Source of the DNA: Methylomonas montana
Lineage (GTDB): Bacteria > Pseudomonadota > Gammaproteobacteria > Methylococcales > Methylomonadaceae
Assembly: GCF_030490285.1 (NCBI RefSeq)
Contig: NZ_CP129884.1
Location: forward strand, 3,596,001 to 3,660,000
Reading direction: 5' to 3'
DNA: 64,000 nucleotides
The number at the start of each line of letters is the position of its first letter. The first letter of the stretch is position 1. This document shows, piece by piece, positions 1-7,220 of the stretch. The notes under the pieces are model-generated. The model had not been told where the DNA came from. It did no database searches and saw only the letters and a list, made by a program, of their open reading frames with translations. A program made the position numbers and the translations under genes.

Positions 1-1029
1 GCCGACTTCGGCCCCCGACAGCGAAGCGTTTTCTTTATAAAGAATCGCAATCGCCGCAGCCGTCAATAAGAAACGGATCACGCCATCTTCGTTCGCTCCC
101 TCGCAAAACCGCCAATAATAATGCAAGACCGCCGGAATGATGCCCGCCGCACCATTCGTCGGTGCCGTCACTACCCGACCGCCCGAGGCGTTTTCCTCGC
201 TGACCGCCAGCGCGAACAAATTCACCCAATCCAATGTACCGACCGGTACGCCAGGCGTTTGTTGCGGTATTTCGCCGCTCAGTTGTCGATAAAGATTCGC
301 GGACCGGCGCTTCACTTTCATGCCACCCGGCATCACGCCTTCCTGGTGCATACCCCGGTCGACGCAAGCCTGCATGACCCGCCAGATTTTCAGCAAATCC
401 TGACGTATTTGCGCTTCGCTCAACCAAGCCTTTTCATTGCTCATTATCAAGCTGCTGATCGACTTGTTATGCAGGGTGCACAGTTTTAGCATCGCTGCAC
501 CAGTTTTGAATGGGTACGGCAGGCAGGTATCGTCATTATTCAAACGATCGGCCGCCGCAATCGCGTCGGTTACCACAAAACCGCCGCCAACCGAATAGTA
601 ATCGGCTTGCAACAATTCAGCGCCACCGGCATCGAAGACCGTAAAGCGCATACCGTTCGAATGGTAGGGCAACACCTTGCGCTGAAACAACAAATCGGCT
701 TTTTCATTGAATTGTATCGGGTAGCGCTGTAGCAAACTCACAATCCCTGTATCGCGTATCGTCTGTAGCCGTTGCGGAATCAGATCGGGATCGACCGAAT
801 CCGGCGCCTCGCCTTCCAGCCCCAACAATACGGCCTTATCGGTGCCGTGCCCCTTACCGGTTGCGCCGAGAGAGCCGAATAACTCTACCCGCAGACGGGC
901 AACTCGACCGATGATACCCTGTTGCTCCAGATTGCCGACAAAGGTCTTCGCCGCCCGCATGGGCCCCACTGTATGCGAACTGGAAGGTCCAATTCCGATT
1001 TTAAAAATATCGAAAACGCTGATAGCCAT
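1..1029 (-). CDS. sdaA: L-serine ammonia-lyase (partial, C-terminus off window)
   Basis: The reading frame opens with [20 protein letters not shown] at 1029 and runs off the left edge without a stop. This is the single-chain, iron-sulfur type L-serine dehydratase that deaminates L-serine to pyruvate and ammonia in the cytoplasm. Visible family motifs are the N-terminal [11 protein letters not shown] block and, near the window edge, [20 protein letters not shown], which belongs to the catalytic alpha domain. About 343 codons are present against roughly 455-460 in the family, so the last quarter, with most cluster-ligand cysteines, is outside the window. No frameshift is visible in the part present. 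The next gene upstream is 186 bp away on the same strand. Confidence 0.95.
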   Translation of the reverse strand, partial: MAISVFDIFKIGIGPSSSHTVGPMRAAKTFVGNLEQQGIIGRVARLRVELFGSLGATGKGHGTDKAVLLGLEGEAPDSVDPDLIPQRLQTIRDTGIVSLLQRYPIQFNEKADLLFQRKVLPYHSNGMRFTVFDAGGAELLQADYYSVGGGFVVTDAIAAADRLNNDDTCLPYPFKTGAAMLKLCTLHNKSISSLIMSNEKAWLSEAQIRQDLLKIWRVMQACVDRGMHQEGVMPGGMKVKRRSANLYRQLSGEIPQQTPGVPVGTLDWVNLFALAVSEENASGGRVVTAPTNGAAGIIPAVLHYYWRFCEGANEDGVIRFLLTAAAIAILYKENASLSGAEVG

Positions 1030-1215
1030 GCTCGCCCCGCAAAAGTGTAAAAACGCTATCAACCCGGCATCTAGGACAAGCCAAGTTAATCTCACCAATA
1101 ATCAAGCAATGATCATACCGCGGCTGTTGGGCCAAAGCGGCAGAGATTGGCTTCTTAACTGGATGCCCGTTAAATTTGGGCAGGATCAGAGGCACATTAG
1201 GGTTTTGTTCACAGA

Positions 1216-1443
1216 TCAACCCAATTTTTTAATGCCTACAAACTTGTTTTGCGCGGTCAATTCCATTTCAAAATAGCCCTGAATTCCATCCTTGGTCAAA
1301 TACCGCCTGACGTTCCCGGCCGGAAATGCGATGCGGCGGCCGTCGTCGGCGATCACCGTCACGGTTTTAGCAACGCCTTGGTAAAAGCTTAGATACTGGT
1401 CGGAACTCAGATAGAGTTGGAAGCGGATGAATTGATTGGACAT
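1216..1443 (-). CDS. DUF2835 family small protein
   Basis: A 75-residue protein starting MSNQFIRFQLYLSSDQYL. It matches my recollection of the DUF2835 family: short gammaproteobacterial proteins with a YxxxYxGxAK segment, an RRIAFPAxxVRRYLT block and a GIxGxFEM ending. An ATG 13 codons earlier (1482) overlaps the hairpin ahead of the gene and lacks a good ribosome site, so 1443 is preferred. It lies directly downstream of htpX on the same strand (44 bp gap containing a GC-rich hairpin). Function unknown. Confidence 0.8.
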   Translation of the reverse strand: MSNQFIRFQLYLSSDQYLSFYQGVAKTVTVIADDGRRIAFPAGNVRRYLTKDGIQGYFEMELTAQNKFVGIKKLG

Positions 1444-1453
1444 GGAAACAACC

Positions 1454-1472
1454 GCGCCGGCATGGCCGGCGC
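1454..1472. terminator. GC-rich hairpin between htpX and the DUF2835 gene
   Basis: Perfect 8-bp stem GCGCCGGC/GCCGGCGC with a 3-base loop, in the 43-bp gap downstream of htpX. On the minus strand it is followed by GGTTGTTTCC and then the DUF2835 start. The weak U tract makes it a possible attenuator or mRNA-stabilising stem rather than a clear terminator. Confidence 0.45.
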
Positions 1473-1486
1473 AGCTAAACAATGAA

Positions 1487-2362
1487 TTAACGGTTGTTTT
1501 GCAAGGCTTCGATACGTTCTTCCAACGGCGGATGACTCATAAACAAACGTTGCACGCCGCCGCCGTTGATGCCGAAAGCCGCCAGTTCGCCGGGCAATTG
1601 CGCCGGTTCGTGCGAACGCTGTAAAGCCCTTAACGCACCTATCATTTTTTGACGACCGGCCAAGCTGGCACCGCCGGCGTCGGCACGGAATTCGCGGTAA
1701 CGCGAGAACCACATGACCAACATCGAAGCCAGAATCGACAAGGCGATTTGGGCGACCATCTGGGTGATGTAATAAGCCGGGCCGTAACCGCGCTCGGTTT
1801 TAAATACTACTCTGTCCACCACATGGCCGATGATGGTGGCGAAGAAGTACACGAAGGTGTTGACCACACCTTGCATCAAGGCCATCGTGATCATATCGCC
1901 GTTAGCGACGTGGCTGATTTCATGGCCGACTACCGCTTCCACTTCGTCGGCGCTCATACTGTGCAGCAGGCCGGTACTGACCGCCACCAGGGCGTTATCG
2001 CGGCTGGCGCCGGTGGCAAAGGCGTTGGCTTCGGCGGCGTCGAAAATACCGACTTCCGGCATACCGATGCCGGCTTGTTTCGCTTGTTGGGCGACGATGC
2101 CGACCAACCATTGTTCGGTTTGGTTTTGCGGACGGTCGATCACATGCACGCCCATCGCGTTTTTTGCCGACCATTTGGACATGAATAGGGAAATAACCGA
2201 ACCGGTCATGCCGATCACCGCCGACATGGCCAGCAGGCCTTCCAAATTCAAGTTGACGCCTTGGGCGTCCAACGCCCCTTTCAAGCCTAGTACATTAAAT
2301 ATGATGCTGATCGCAATCATAATGGCCACGTTGGTGGCCAGAAACAGCAATATTCTCATCAT
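1487..2362 (-). CDS. htpX: HtpX membrane zinc metalloprotease
   Basis: A 291-residue inner-membrane M48B protease that degrades damaged membrane proteins alongside FtsH. The sequence shows two N-terminal membrane segments (about residues 4-25 and 38-60), the zinc motif HEISH at residues 147-151 (His147, Glu148, His151), two further membrane segments after it, and the downstream FRADAGGASLAGR block that carries the third zinc ligand. Length fits the family (about 285-295). A GGAAAG ribosome site precedes the tandem ATG-ATG start. The gene is followed by a hairpin and a DUF2835 gene. Confidence 0.96.
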   Translation of the reverse strand: MMRILLFLATNVAIMIAISIIFNVLGLKGALDAQGVNLNLEGLLAMSAVIGMTGSVISLFMSKWSAKNAMGVHVIDRPQNQTEQWLVGIVAQQAKQAGIGMPEVGIFDAAEANAFATGASRDNALVAVSTGLLHSMSADEVEAVVGHEISHVANGDMITMALMQGVVNTFVYFFATIIGHVVDRVVFKTERGYGPAYYITQMVAQIALSILASMLVMWFSRYREFRADAGGASLAGRQKMIGALRALQRSHEPAQLPGELAAFGINGGGVQRLFMSHPPLEERIEALQNNR

Positions 2363-2474
2363 GGTGTAACTTTCCTGTGTTGTTATGGTGTGGAAGCAAT
2401 CTGGGGTGCTGAAAGATTAAATTCAAGGCTATAGAGTGTTAACATCAAGCAAAGTTTACTTGAGGGACATAAAA

Positions 2475-3584
2475 ATGAAAATTATAAAGTCGCTGTTATT
2501 GATGCTTGTCGTCGCTCCGTCGTGCCTGGCGGCCAGCCTGGAACAAGAAGCCGTGTTAAAGCAGTTAAAGCTGCCTGCTGGTTTTAATATCAGTATTTTC
2601 GCCGACAATATTCCCAATGCCCGGCAGATGGCGCTAGGCGATGACGGCGTAGTGTACGTAGGCTCTCGGCAAGGGCATGTCTATGCGGTGCAAGACAAGG
2701 ACGGCGACGGCATCGCCGAACAACGCTATCTAATCGCCCAACAGCTCAACCTGCCCAACGGCGTGGCCTATAAGGACGGCTCGCTGTACGTCGCCGAAAT
2801 CCAACGCATCATTCGCTTCGACAACATCGGCACCCGCCTGACCAATCCTCCACAACCGACCACGGTATTCGACCAACTGCCTTCCGACCGCCACCACGGC
2901 TGGAAGTATTTACGTTTCGGCCCGGACGGCAAGCTGTATACCGCGGTCGGCGCACCTTGCAATGTCTGCGACCCGGACAAACCGATCTACGGCTCGTTGA
3001 TTCGCATGAATGCCGACGGCAGCAATATGGAAATACTGGCGCGCGGCATTCGCAACACGGTGGGATTCGACTGGGAAACGCGTAGCGGCCATCTGTTCTT
3101 CAACGACAACGGTCGCGACTATCTAGGCGATGACACCCCGCCCGACGAACTGAACGAATGGAACCAAGTCGGCCAACATTTTGGCTTCCCTTACTGCCAC
3201 GCCGGCAGCATCGCCGACCCCGATCATGCCGGCGACAAAAAATGCTACAAATTCACCGCCCCGATTTGGAAGTACAAAGCGCATATCGCGCCATTGGGCA
3301 TGCGTTTTTACACCGGCAAACAGTTTCCCGACACTTATTTCCGGCAACTATTCGTCGCCCAACACGGCTCCTGGAACCGCAGCGAACCGCAAGGCTATCA
3401 AGTTAACGTGGTCAAAATCCGCGAAGGCCAACCGTATAACGAACAAACTTTCATCAGCGGCTGGTTGACCGCGCAAGGCACGGTATTGGGACGGCCGAAC
3501 GACATCGTGCAAATGCGCGACGGCAGCTTACTGATCAGCGACGACAGCTTGGGCGTGATCTACCGGGTGAGCTACGGAAAATGA
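2475..3584 (+). CDS. Exported sorbosone/glucose dehydrogenase-like (PQQ-type beta-propeller) protein
   Basis: A 369-residue protein starting MKIIKSLLLM with a Sec signal peptide (hydrophobic to about residue 15, likely cut after SCLAA). The mature part resembles soluble aldose sugar dehydrogenase or L-sorbosone dehydrogenase beta-propellers: an LPxGFxIxxxA opening, a DGxVYVGSRQG blade, a DRHHGWKYLRFGPDGKLY stretch and the late HGSWNR segment. Periplasmic PQQ-dependent oxidation of a sugar or aldehyde is the family expectation; the substrate is unknown. The start at 2475 follows a GAGGGA ribosome site, and the earlier in-frame ATG at 2436 would bury the signal peptide. The gene overlaps the next by an ATGA junction, suggesting an operon with the Nudix gene. 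Confidence 0.85.
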   Translation: MKIIKSLLLMLVVAPSCLAASLEQEAVLKQLKLPAGFNISIFADNIPNARQMALGDDGVVYVGSRQGHVYAVQDKDGDGIAEQRYLIAQQLNLPNGVAYKDGSLYVAEIQRIIRFDNIGTRLTNPPQPTTVFDQLPSDRHHGWKYLRFGPDGKLYTAVGAPCNVCDPDKPIYGSLIRMNADGSNMEILARGIRNTVGFDWETRSGHLFFNDNGRDYLGDDTPPDELNEWNQVGQHFGFPYCHAGSIADPDHAGDKKCYKFTAPIWKYKAHIAPLGMRFYTGKQFPDTYFRQLFVAQHGSWNRSEPQGYQVNVVKIREGQPYNEQTFISGWLTAQGTVLGRPNDIVQMRDGSLLISDDSLGVIYRVSYGK

Positions 3585-4195
3585 TGGACGAGCAATTCGA
3601 AATACTGAACAGCCGCACCGTCTACGCGGGTTTTTTCCGGTTGGAGCAATACACGCTAAAACACACTTTATTCAACGGCGGCTGGAGCTCGCCTCTCACC
3701 AGGGAATTGTTCCGGCGCGGCAATTGCGTGGCGGTATTGCTGTACGATCCGAATCGCGACGAAGTCGTCGTCATCGAACAATTCCGGGTCGGCGCGATCC
3801 TGCAACCGCAACGGGCCTGGTTACTGGAAATCGTCGCCGGCGCCATCGAGGAAGGCGAGACCGCCGAGGAAGTCGCTTATCGCGAAGCCCGCGAGGAAGC
3901 CGGCTGCGAAATTCTCGATCTTATCGAGATACAAAGCTTCTACACCACGCCCGGCGGTTCTTCTGAGTGGCTCACACTATTCTGCGGCCGGGTCGATAGC
4001 AGCAAAGTCGGCGGCATCCACGGCCTGAACGAGGAAGACGAAGACATCCGCGTCAATGCGGTCAAATTCGAGGTGGCATTTCAAATGCTGGAAGACGGCA
4101 AATTCGAATCCGGCATCCCCATCATCGCCATCCAATGGCTGTACATTCATCGCGGCAAGCTGCGCGAAAATTGGCTAAACAGGGCTACTACCTAA
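3581..4195 (+). CDS. nudF: Nudix hydrolase, ADP-ribose pyrophosphatase type
   Basis: A 204-residue NudF/TrgB-like Nudix protein expected to split ADP-ribose into AMP and ribose-5-phosphate. The Nudix box is intact: GAIEEGETAEEVAYREAREE followed by AGC (G-x5-E-x7-REUxEExGU). The downstream FYTTPGGSSEWLTLF stretch is typical of this subfamily. It starts on an ATG overlapping the previous stop (ATGATG; either ATG possible), so it is probably translationally coupled to the upstream dehydrogenase. Its stop overlaps the convergent lipoprotein gene by 8 bp. Confidence 0.9.
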   Translation: MMDEQFEILNSRTVYAGFFRLEQYTLKHTLFNGGWSSPLTRELFRRGNCVAVLLYDPNRDEVVVIEQFRVGAILQPQRAWLLEIVAGAIEEGETAEEVAYREAREEAGCEILDLIEIQSFYTTPGGSSEWLTLFCGRVDSSKVGGIHGLNEEDEDIRVNAVKFEVAFQMLEDGKFESGIPIIAIQWLYIHRGKLRENWLNRATT

Positions 4196-5504
4196 GCTGT
4201 AAGGAACCTGCCCTGTCCAGCCATTTAGTGGCTTTTTCGTTGAGCCAGGCTTGGGCGAATTGGTCTTTTTTGATCAGCATATCCAAAAACGCACTGGAAA
4301 CACTAGCCACGGCAGCGACCTGCTTGTAACCCAAATTGGGATCGTATCGCTGGGCTTTGTCGAACAAGCCACTGGCTGGTTCGCCAGTATTCAACGCTCG
4401 ACGACGGGCAGCGCCTGTGCCACCCGATTCAACTCCCCCCATGCTTCGCGCCTGCCGTCTCGAACCGCTCAGCCCAAAGCGTCCGCCCAATTCGTTACCC
4501 GCCAACAATCGGTGCCCGGCGCCGCGCAACAACAACAGATATTTACCGCCGGCCGGCGCGTGCTCCCAGACAGCCGTCCGCACCGCCGCCGAACTGATCG
4601 CATAAGGATCGTTGTCCTCGCTGCCGGTGATCACTAGCATCGGCAAATTCAATTTCTGATACCGGCTGCCGACATTACCCTCCGCCAGGTCCACCGACGG
4701 ACTCAGCACTATCGCCGCGATGGGCTTGAGTTCATCGCCAATCGGCAAACTGGCATCGAAACGCTCACCGGATACCGCCGCTACGGTTTGCGCGCCCAAA
4801 TCGTAACCGGCCAGAATCACCTTGGACACATCCGCTGCCGCATACGCTGGCTGATGCAAGCCGGCCCGAATTTTCAGCTGCCGATACGCCCAGAACAAAT
4901 GCGCCATCCGTTGTTTAAGATTCTCGGTCGCGAAATACTGATGTCCCACGTAACGTAGCTCGCTTTCGCGAGCCGTCCGCGAAGGCTGACGCGGTTTGTT
5001 GCCGAACCAACCGCCGCTCTCCGGCTCCCGACGCGGCTCCTCCATGTCATCCACCGGTTCCATGCCTTCTTCGTCTGGCATTTCCAGCGGTTCGTCGAAT
5101 CTGCGCTCCGCTTCCAACGCCTTCAGTGCCTGACTGATCGCCAAGGGCTGCATGCTGAATACCGCGTAACCGGCCTTGGCCCAGGCCTCCCGCCACAAGC
5201 GGCCGGCCCTGGCGTCCTCGCCCAAGCTGGGCAAATAAATAATCAAGGGATAGCTGCCCGGCGCGCTCGGCCCGGTGATTTCCACGTCCAACTCGGTGCC
5301 GTCGTGCGTCCAGATATCATGACTGCTATCTATCGCAAAACCGCGTGCCGGTTTATAGACACCGCTGTTCATCGCCTCTTCCAGTTTCTCCAGTTGGCTT
5401 TCCTGACTGGGCAAGGATGGCCGCGCGGAACAAGCGCTCAATAACGGCAGACAGCAGACTAACAGCAAGCGGAACGATAGGCGCGATGTAAAACATTGGG
5501 GCAT
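4188..5504 (-). CDS. Lipoprotein with alpha/beta-hydrolase fold
   Basis: A 438-residue protein with an N-terminal lipoprotein signal (hydrophobic LLLVCCLPLLSAC, lipobox L-S-A-C at about residue 25), so likely membrane anchored. The body resembles dienelactone-hydrolase/PAF-acetylhydrolase-like folds: YPLIIYLPSLGED (oxyanion strand), the nucleophile elbow LAGYDLGAQT, a late ITGSEDNDP acid loop and GAGHRLL for the catalytic His. The elbow carries Asp (residue 235) where serine is usual, so the enzyme may be inactive or use a dehalogenase-like Asp nucleophile. A low-complexity Glu/Pro/Arg insert (about residues 140-180) and a Gly/Ser/Arg-rich stretch near residue 355-385 are unusual. Substrate unknown. 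Confidence 0.75.
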   Translation of the reverse strand: MPQCFTSRLSFRLLLVCCLPLLSACSARPSLPSQESQLEKLEEAMNSGVYKPARGFAIDSSHDIWTHDGTELDVEITGPSAPGSYPLIIYLPSLGEDARAGRLWREAWAKAGYAVFSMQPLAISQALKALEAERRFDEPLEMPDEEGMEPVDDMEEPRREPESGGWFGNKPRQPSRTARESELRYVGHQYFATENLKQRMAHLFWAYRQLKIRAGLHQPAYAAADVSKVILAGYDLGAQTVAAVSGERFDASLPIGDELKPIAAIVLSPSVDLAEGNVGSRYQKLNLPMLVITGSEDNDPYAISSAAVRTAVWEHAPAGGKYLLLLRGAGHRLLAGNELGGRFGLSGSRRQARSMGGVESGGTGAARRRALNTGEPASGLFDKAQRYDPNLGYKQVAAVASVSSAFLDMLIKKDQFAQAWLNEKATKWLDRAGSLQLR

Positions 5505-5866
5505 GATTTTGCGACTCCGGCAACAAGATAAACTGGAAGGATAGACGATTTATAGTATCGCCCAGACACCGGCAAATCGCCGCTGATAAATTGTAAATTT
5601 GGGTAAACAAAAATAGAGCGGGGAACAGCATCTAAATAACTGCCGCTGCTCCCGCCAGACTAGGCAGCGCGGACCCTCAAAAAGCGGCCACCGCGCCGAC
5701 AAAACCATCGGCGCCTTGCCAAGCTGTTAAACGCCGACGCCCCGCAACACGCCCAGTGCCCGATCGAATTCGCGACCTGAAAAAGCGATTCCCATTGGTA
5801 TGAACGAATTCATTGGGGCTCGGCAGGAGGACGGGGAATGCAGGCTAGCGCCCACTCGCCCTGCAC
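5505..5866. other. Intergenic stretch left of the CRISPR relics
   Basis: No supported gene. The first part is the probable promoter region of the lipoprotein gene. The part nearest 5866 is continuous with the decayed cas4/cas1 relic but diverges from the family after VQGEWA, so the relic's junction lies near 5848. No CRISPR-type repeat was seen here. Confidence 0.6.
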
Positions 5867-6001
5867 CTATGCCAGGTACGCCAGACGTGGGCAATACTGA
5901 TATTCGTTGATCATCCGCGCCGGTAATAACGGCATATCGCCAGACAGCTCCGAAAACGGTAGCGGTAGTTCTAGCTGAATGGGCGGGCGTTCGTCATTCA
6001 T
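5867..6001 (-). pseudogene. 5' relic of a cas4/cas1 fusion gene (type I-G/I-U-like)
   Basis: A 44-codon frame beginning at 6001. After an ELPLPFSEL leader comes MPLLPARMINEYQYCPRLAY and then LA, an amber stop, and VQGEWA in the same frame. The block P-L-L-P-A-R-M-x-N-E-x-x-Y-C-P-R-L plus W/xVQGEWA is the hallmark start of Cas4 domains, especially the Cas4-Cas1 fusions of type I-G (old I-U) systems. The amber codon replaces a residue that is usually Trp (one-base TGG to TAG). Similarity stops after GEWA, so only the first ~50 codons survive. It faces away from the antitoxin gene at 6048. Family assignment is from memory of the motif. Confidence 0.72.
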
Positions 6002-6047
6002 TTTGTAATACAATCCGTATTCATCATTGCGTTACTCGGAGCATGCC

Positions 6048-6356
6048 ATGCCAGCCATCAGCCTACGTCTACCCGACGATGTCGAAGCCCATTTGAAAGC
6101 CGAAGCCCAATTGGAAGGTAAAAGCCAATCGGAAATCGCCCGGCTGGCGATTACCGAATACCTGGCCCGCCGCGAGCGCGAGCGGTTTATGGCGGAAATG
6201 GTGGAAGCGGCACGCGCCTTGGCCAACGATCCGCAAGCCAGGGCGGAAGCGCTACAAATTGCCGAAGATTTCGACGCGGTGGACGATGGTCTTGACCGCT
6301 TGATTGCCGAAGAGCGCGCCGCCGACATAAACCCCGATGAAAAGTGGTGGGAATGA
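6048..6356 (+). CDS. Ribbon-helix-helix antitoxin (CopG/MazE-like)
   Basis: A 102-residue acidic protein. Residues 1-45 (MPAISLRLPDDVEAHLKAEA then KSQSEIARLAITEYLARR) form a ribbon-helix-helix DNA-binding domain. The Glu/Ala-rich tail ends ADINPDEKWWE, typical of antitoxins that wrap a MazF-type toxin. The ATG at 6048 follows a CGGAG ribosome site; an ATG seven codons earlier is less likely. The stop TGA overlaps the toxin ATG at 6356 (ATGA-type coupling). It presumably neutralises the toxin and represses its own promoter. Since the toxin is broken, it may now be an orphan antitoxin. Confidence 0.85.
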   Translation: MPAISLRLPDDVEAHLKAEAQLEGKSQSEIARLAITEYLARRERERFMAEMVEAARALANDPQARAEALQIAEDFDAVDDGLDRLIAEERAADINPDEKWWE

Positions 6357-6979
6357 TGCGACGCGGCGAAGTGTGGACCGCCAATCTTAACCCCAACATC
6401 GGGGAGTCGCTATTTTTGCGAAAGCTTGTTTTGGGCATCCCAGCCCAATCAAGCGGCAAAAATTACGCGACCGCTTATGCCTCCGGCGGCCCCGATTCGT
6501 CCGCGTCACCTCGTTTCGACCCAACAAGGGGTCGAAACATTGGCTCTCGCATGACTTGACGCCGTTTCGCGATGCCTTGCAGGTTTTCTCCGCTTCACTA
6601 CGAAAACCCGCCCGGCGCTACGGCTATCGCGGTCTAAAAATCTTCACTTCGCTATCGCTCCGTTTCCAAGATTTTCAGCGAAAGCGGCGAGATTGGCAAG
6701 ACCAGACCGGTATTGATTTTGCAGGACGACGCGATGATAGGCAGCGGCTTGCCCACCATTTTGGTGGCACCGCTGACCAGTCAATTTCGGCCAATCCTGG
6801 CACCGCTGCGAGTTCTTGTGACTCCGCGCGGCCAACTGAAAAACCTCAGCTACGTGATGATCGAACACGTCCGCGCCCTTGACCGCTCCCGCTTCGGTGA
6901 AGGTCCACTCGCCACCGTCACCGCCGAAGAAATGGCGGCGGTGGAGAAGAGTTTGAGAGGGGTTTTGGGGTTGTGGTGA
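6356..6979 (+). pseudogene. MazF/PemK-type toxin gene interrupted by a 285-bp insertion
   Basis: The gene starts MRRGEVWTANLNPNIGE and resumes at 6692 as IGKTRPVLILQDD, continuing through APLTSQFRPILAPLRVLVTP and SYVMIEHVRALDR to a stop at 6979. Joined, these give an ordinary ~112-residue MazF/PemK endoribonuclease. Between GAG at 6404-6406 and GAG at 6689-6691 lies 285 bp of unrelated DNA. It keeps the frame (a multiple of three) but brings an in-frame TGA at 6557-6559. As read, the product is a 67-residue stub without the catalytic fold, so the toxin should be dead unless the insert is removed. Confidence 0.85.
6407..6691. mobile_element. Small insertion inside the toxin gene
   Basis: A 285-bp noncoding insert flanked by GAG on both sides (possible 3-bp target duplication). 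The 8-mer GCGAAAGC occurs close to both ends in direct orientation. Inside is a perfect 10-bp hairpin, GTTTCGACCC at 6513-6522 and GGGTCGAAAC at 6529-6538. No transposase and no clear terminal inverted repeats, so it is either a non-autonomous element or a recombined fragment. Confidence 0.5.
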
Positions 6980-7003
6980 GGCAACGGTTGAATGCATCCC
7001 CAG

Positions 7004-7202
7004 TTACCCTTTGGCGCTCAATGGTACAAACAAACCCAAACCAAAATGGCAGCCAAAGCAATGCCAGCGGGCCGGTAACCGGTTCGGCGAACGTCAGTTG
7101 CCAGAACGAACCGCGAGTATCCGGCTGAACTAGACCTCTTTTGCTTCGAAAGCGGTGAAAGTCAATCGGACGGAGTTCTCGGCCGTGAAGTTTAATGGTC
7201 GG
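7004..7202 (-). pseudogene. 3' relic of a csb2-like cas gene (type I-G/I-U Cas5-Cas6)
   Basis: Read leftward from 7202 the frame gives RPIDFHRFRSKRGLVQPDTR, then GSFWQLTFAEPVTGPLAL. Restoring two bases after this point (near 7060) continues as GFGCHFGLGLFVPLSAKG and a stop at 7004. The ending F-x-EPV-x-GPLALG-x-x-CHFGLGLF is the C-terminal RAMP signature of the Csb2 (GSU0054) family of type I-G/I-U systems, as I recall it. The relic lacks most of the gene, carries a frameshift and is closed by a stop just upstream (TAA at 7203-7205), 16 bp from the first type II repeat. In type I-G operons csb2 is followed by cas4/cas1, the order preserved here. Confidence 0.7.
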
Positions 7203-7220
7203 TTACAACACACCTGTATT

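Noticed and set aside
1649-2369. Two long plus-strand open frames of 179 codons opposite htpX
   Set aside because: They are antisense to a clearly conserved htpX, have no ribosome site and no family resemblance.
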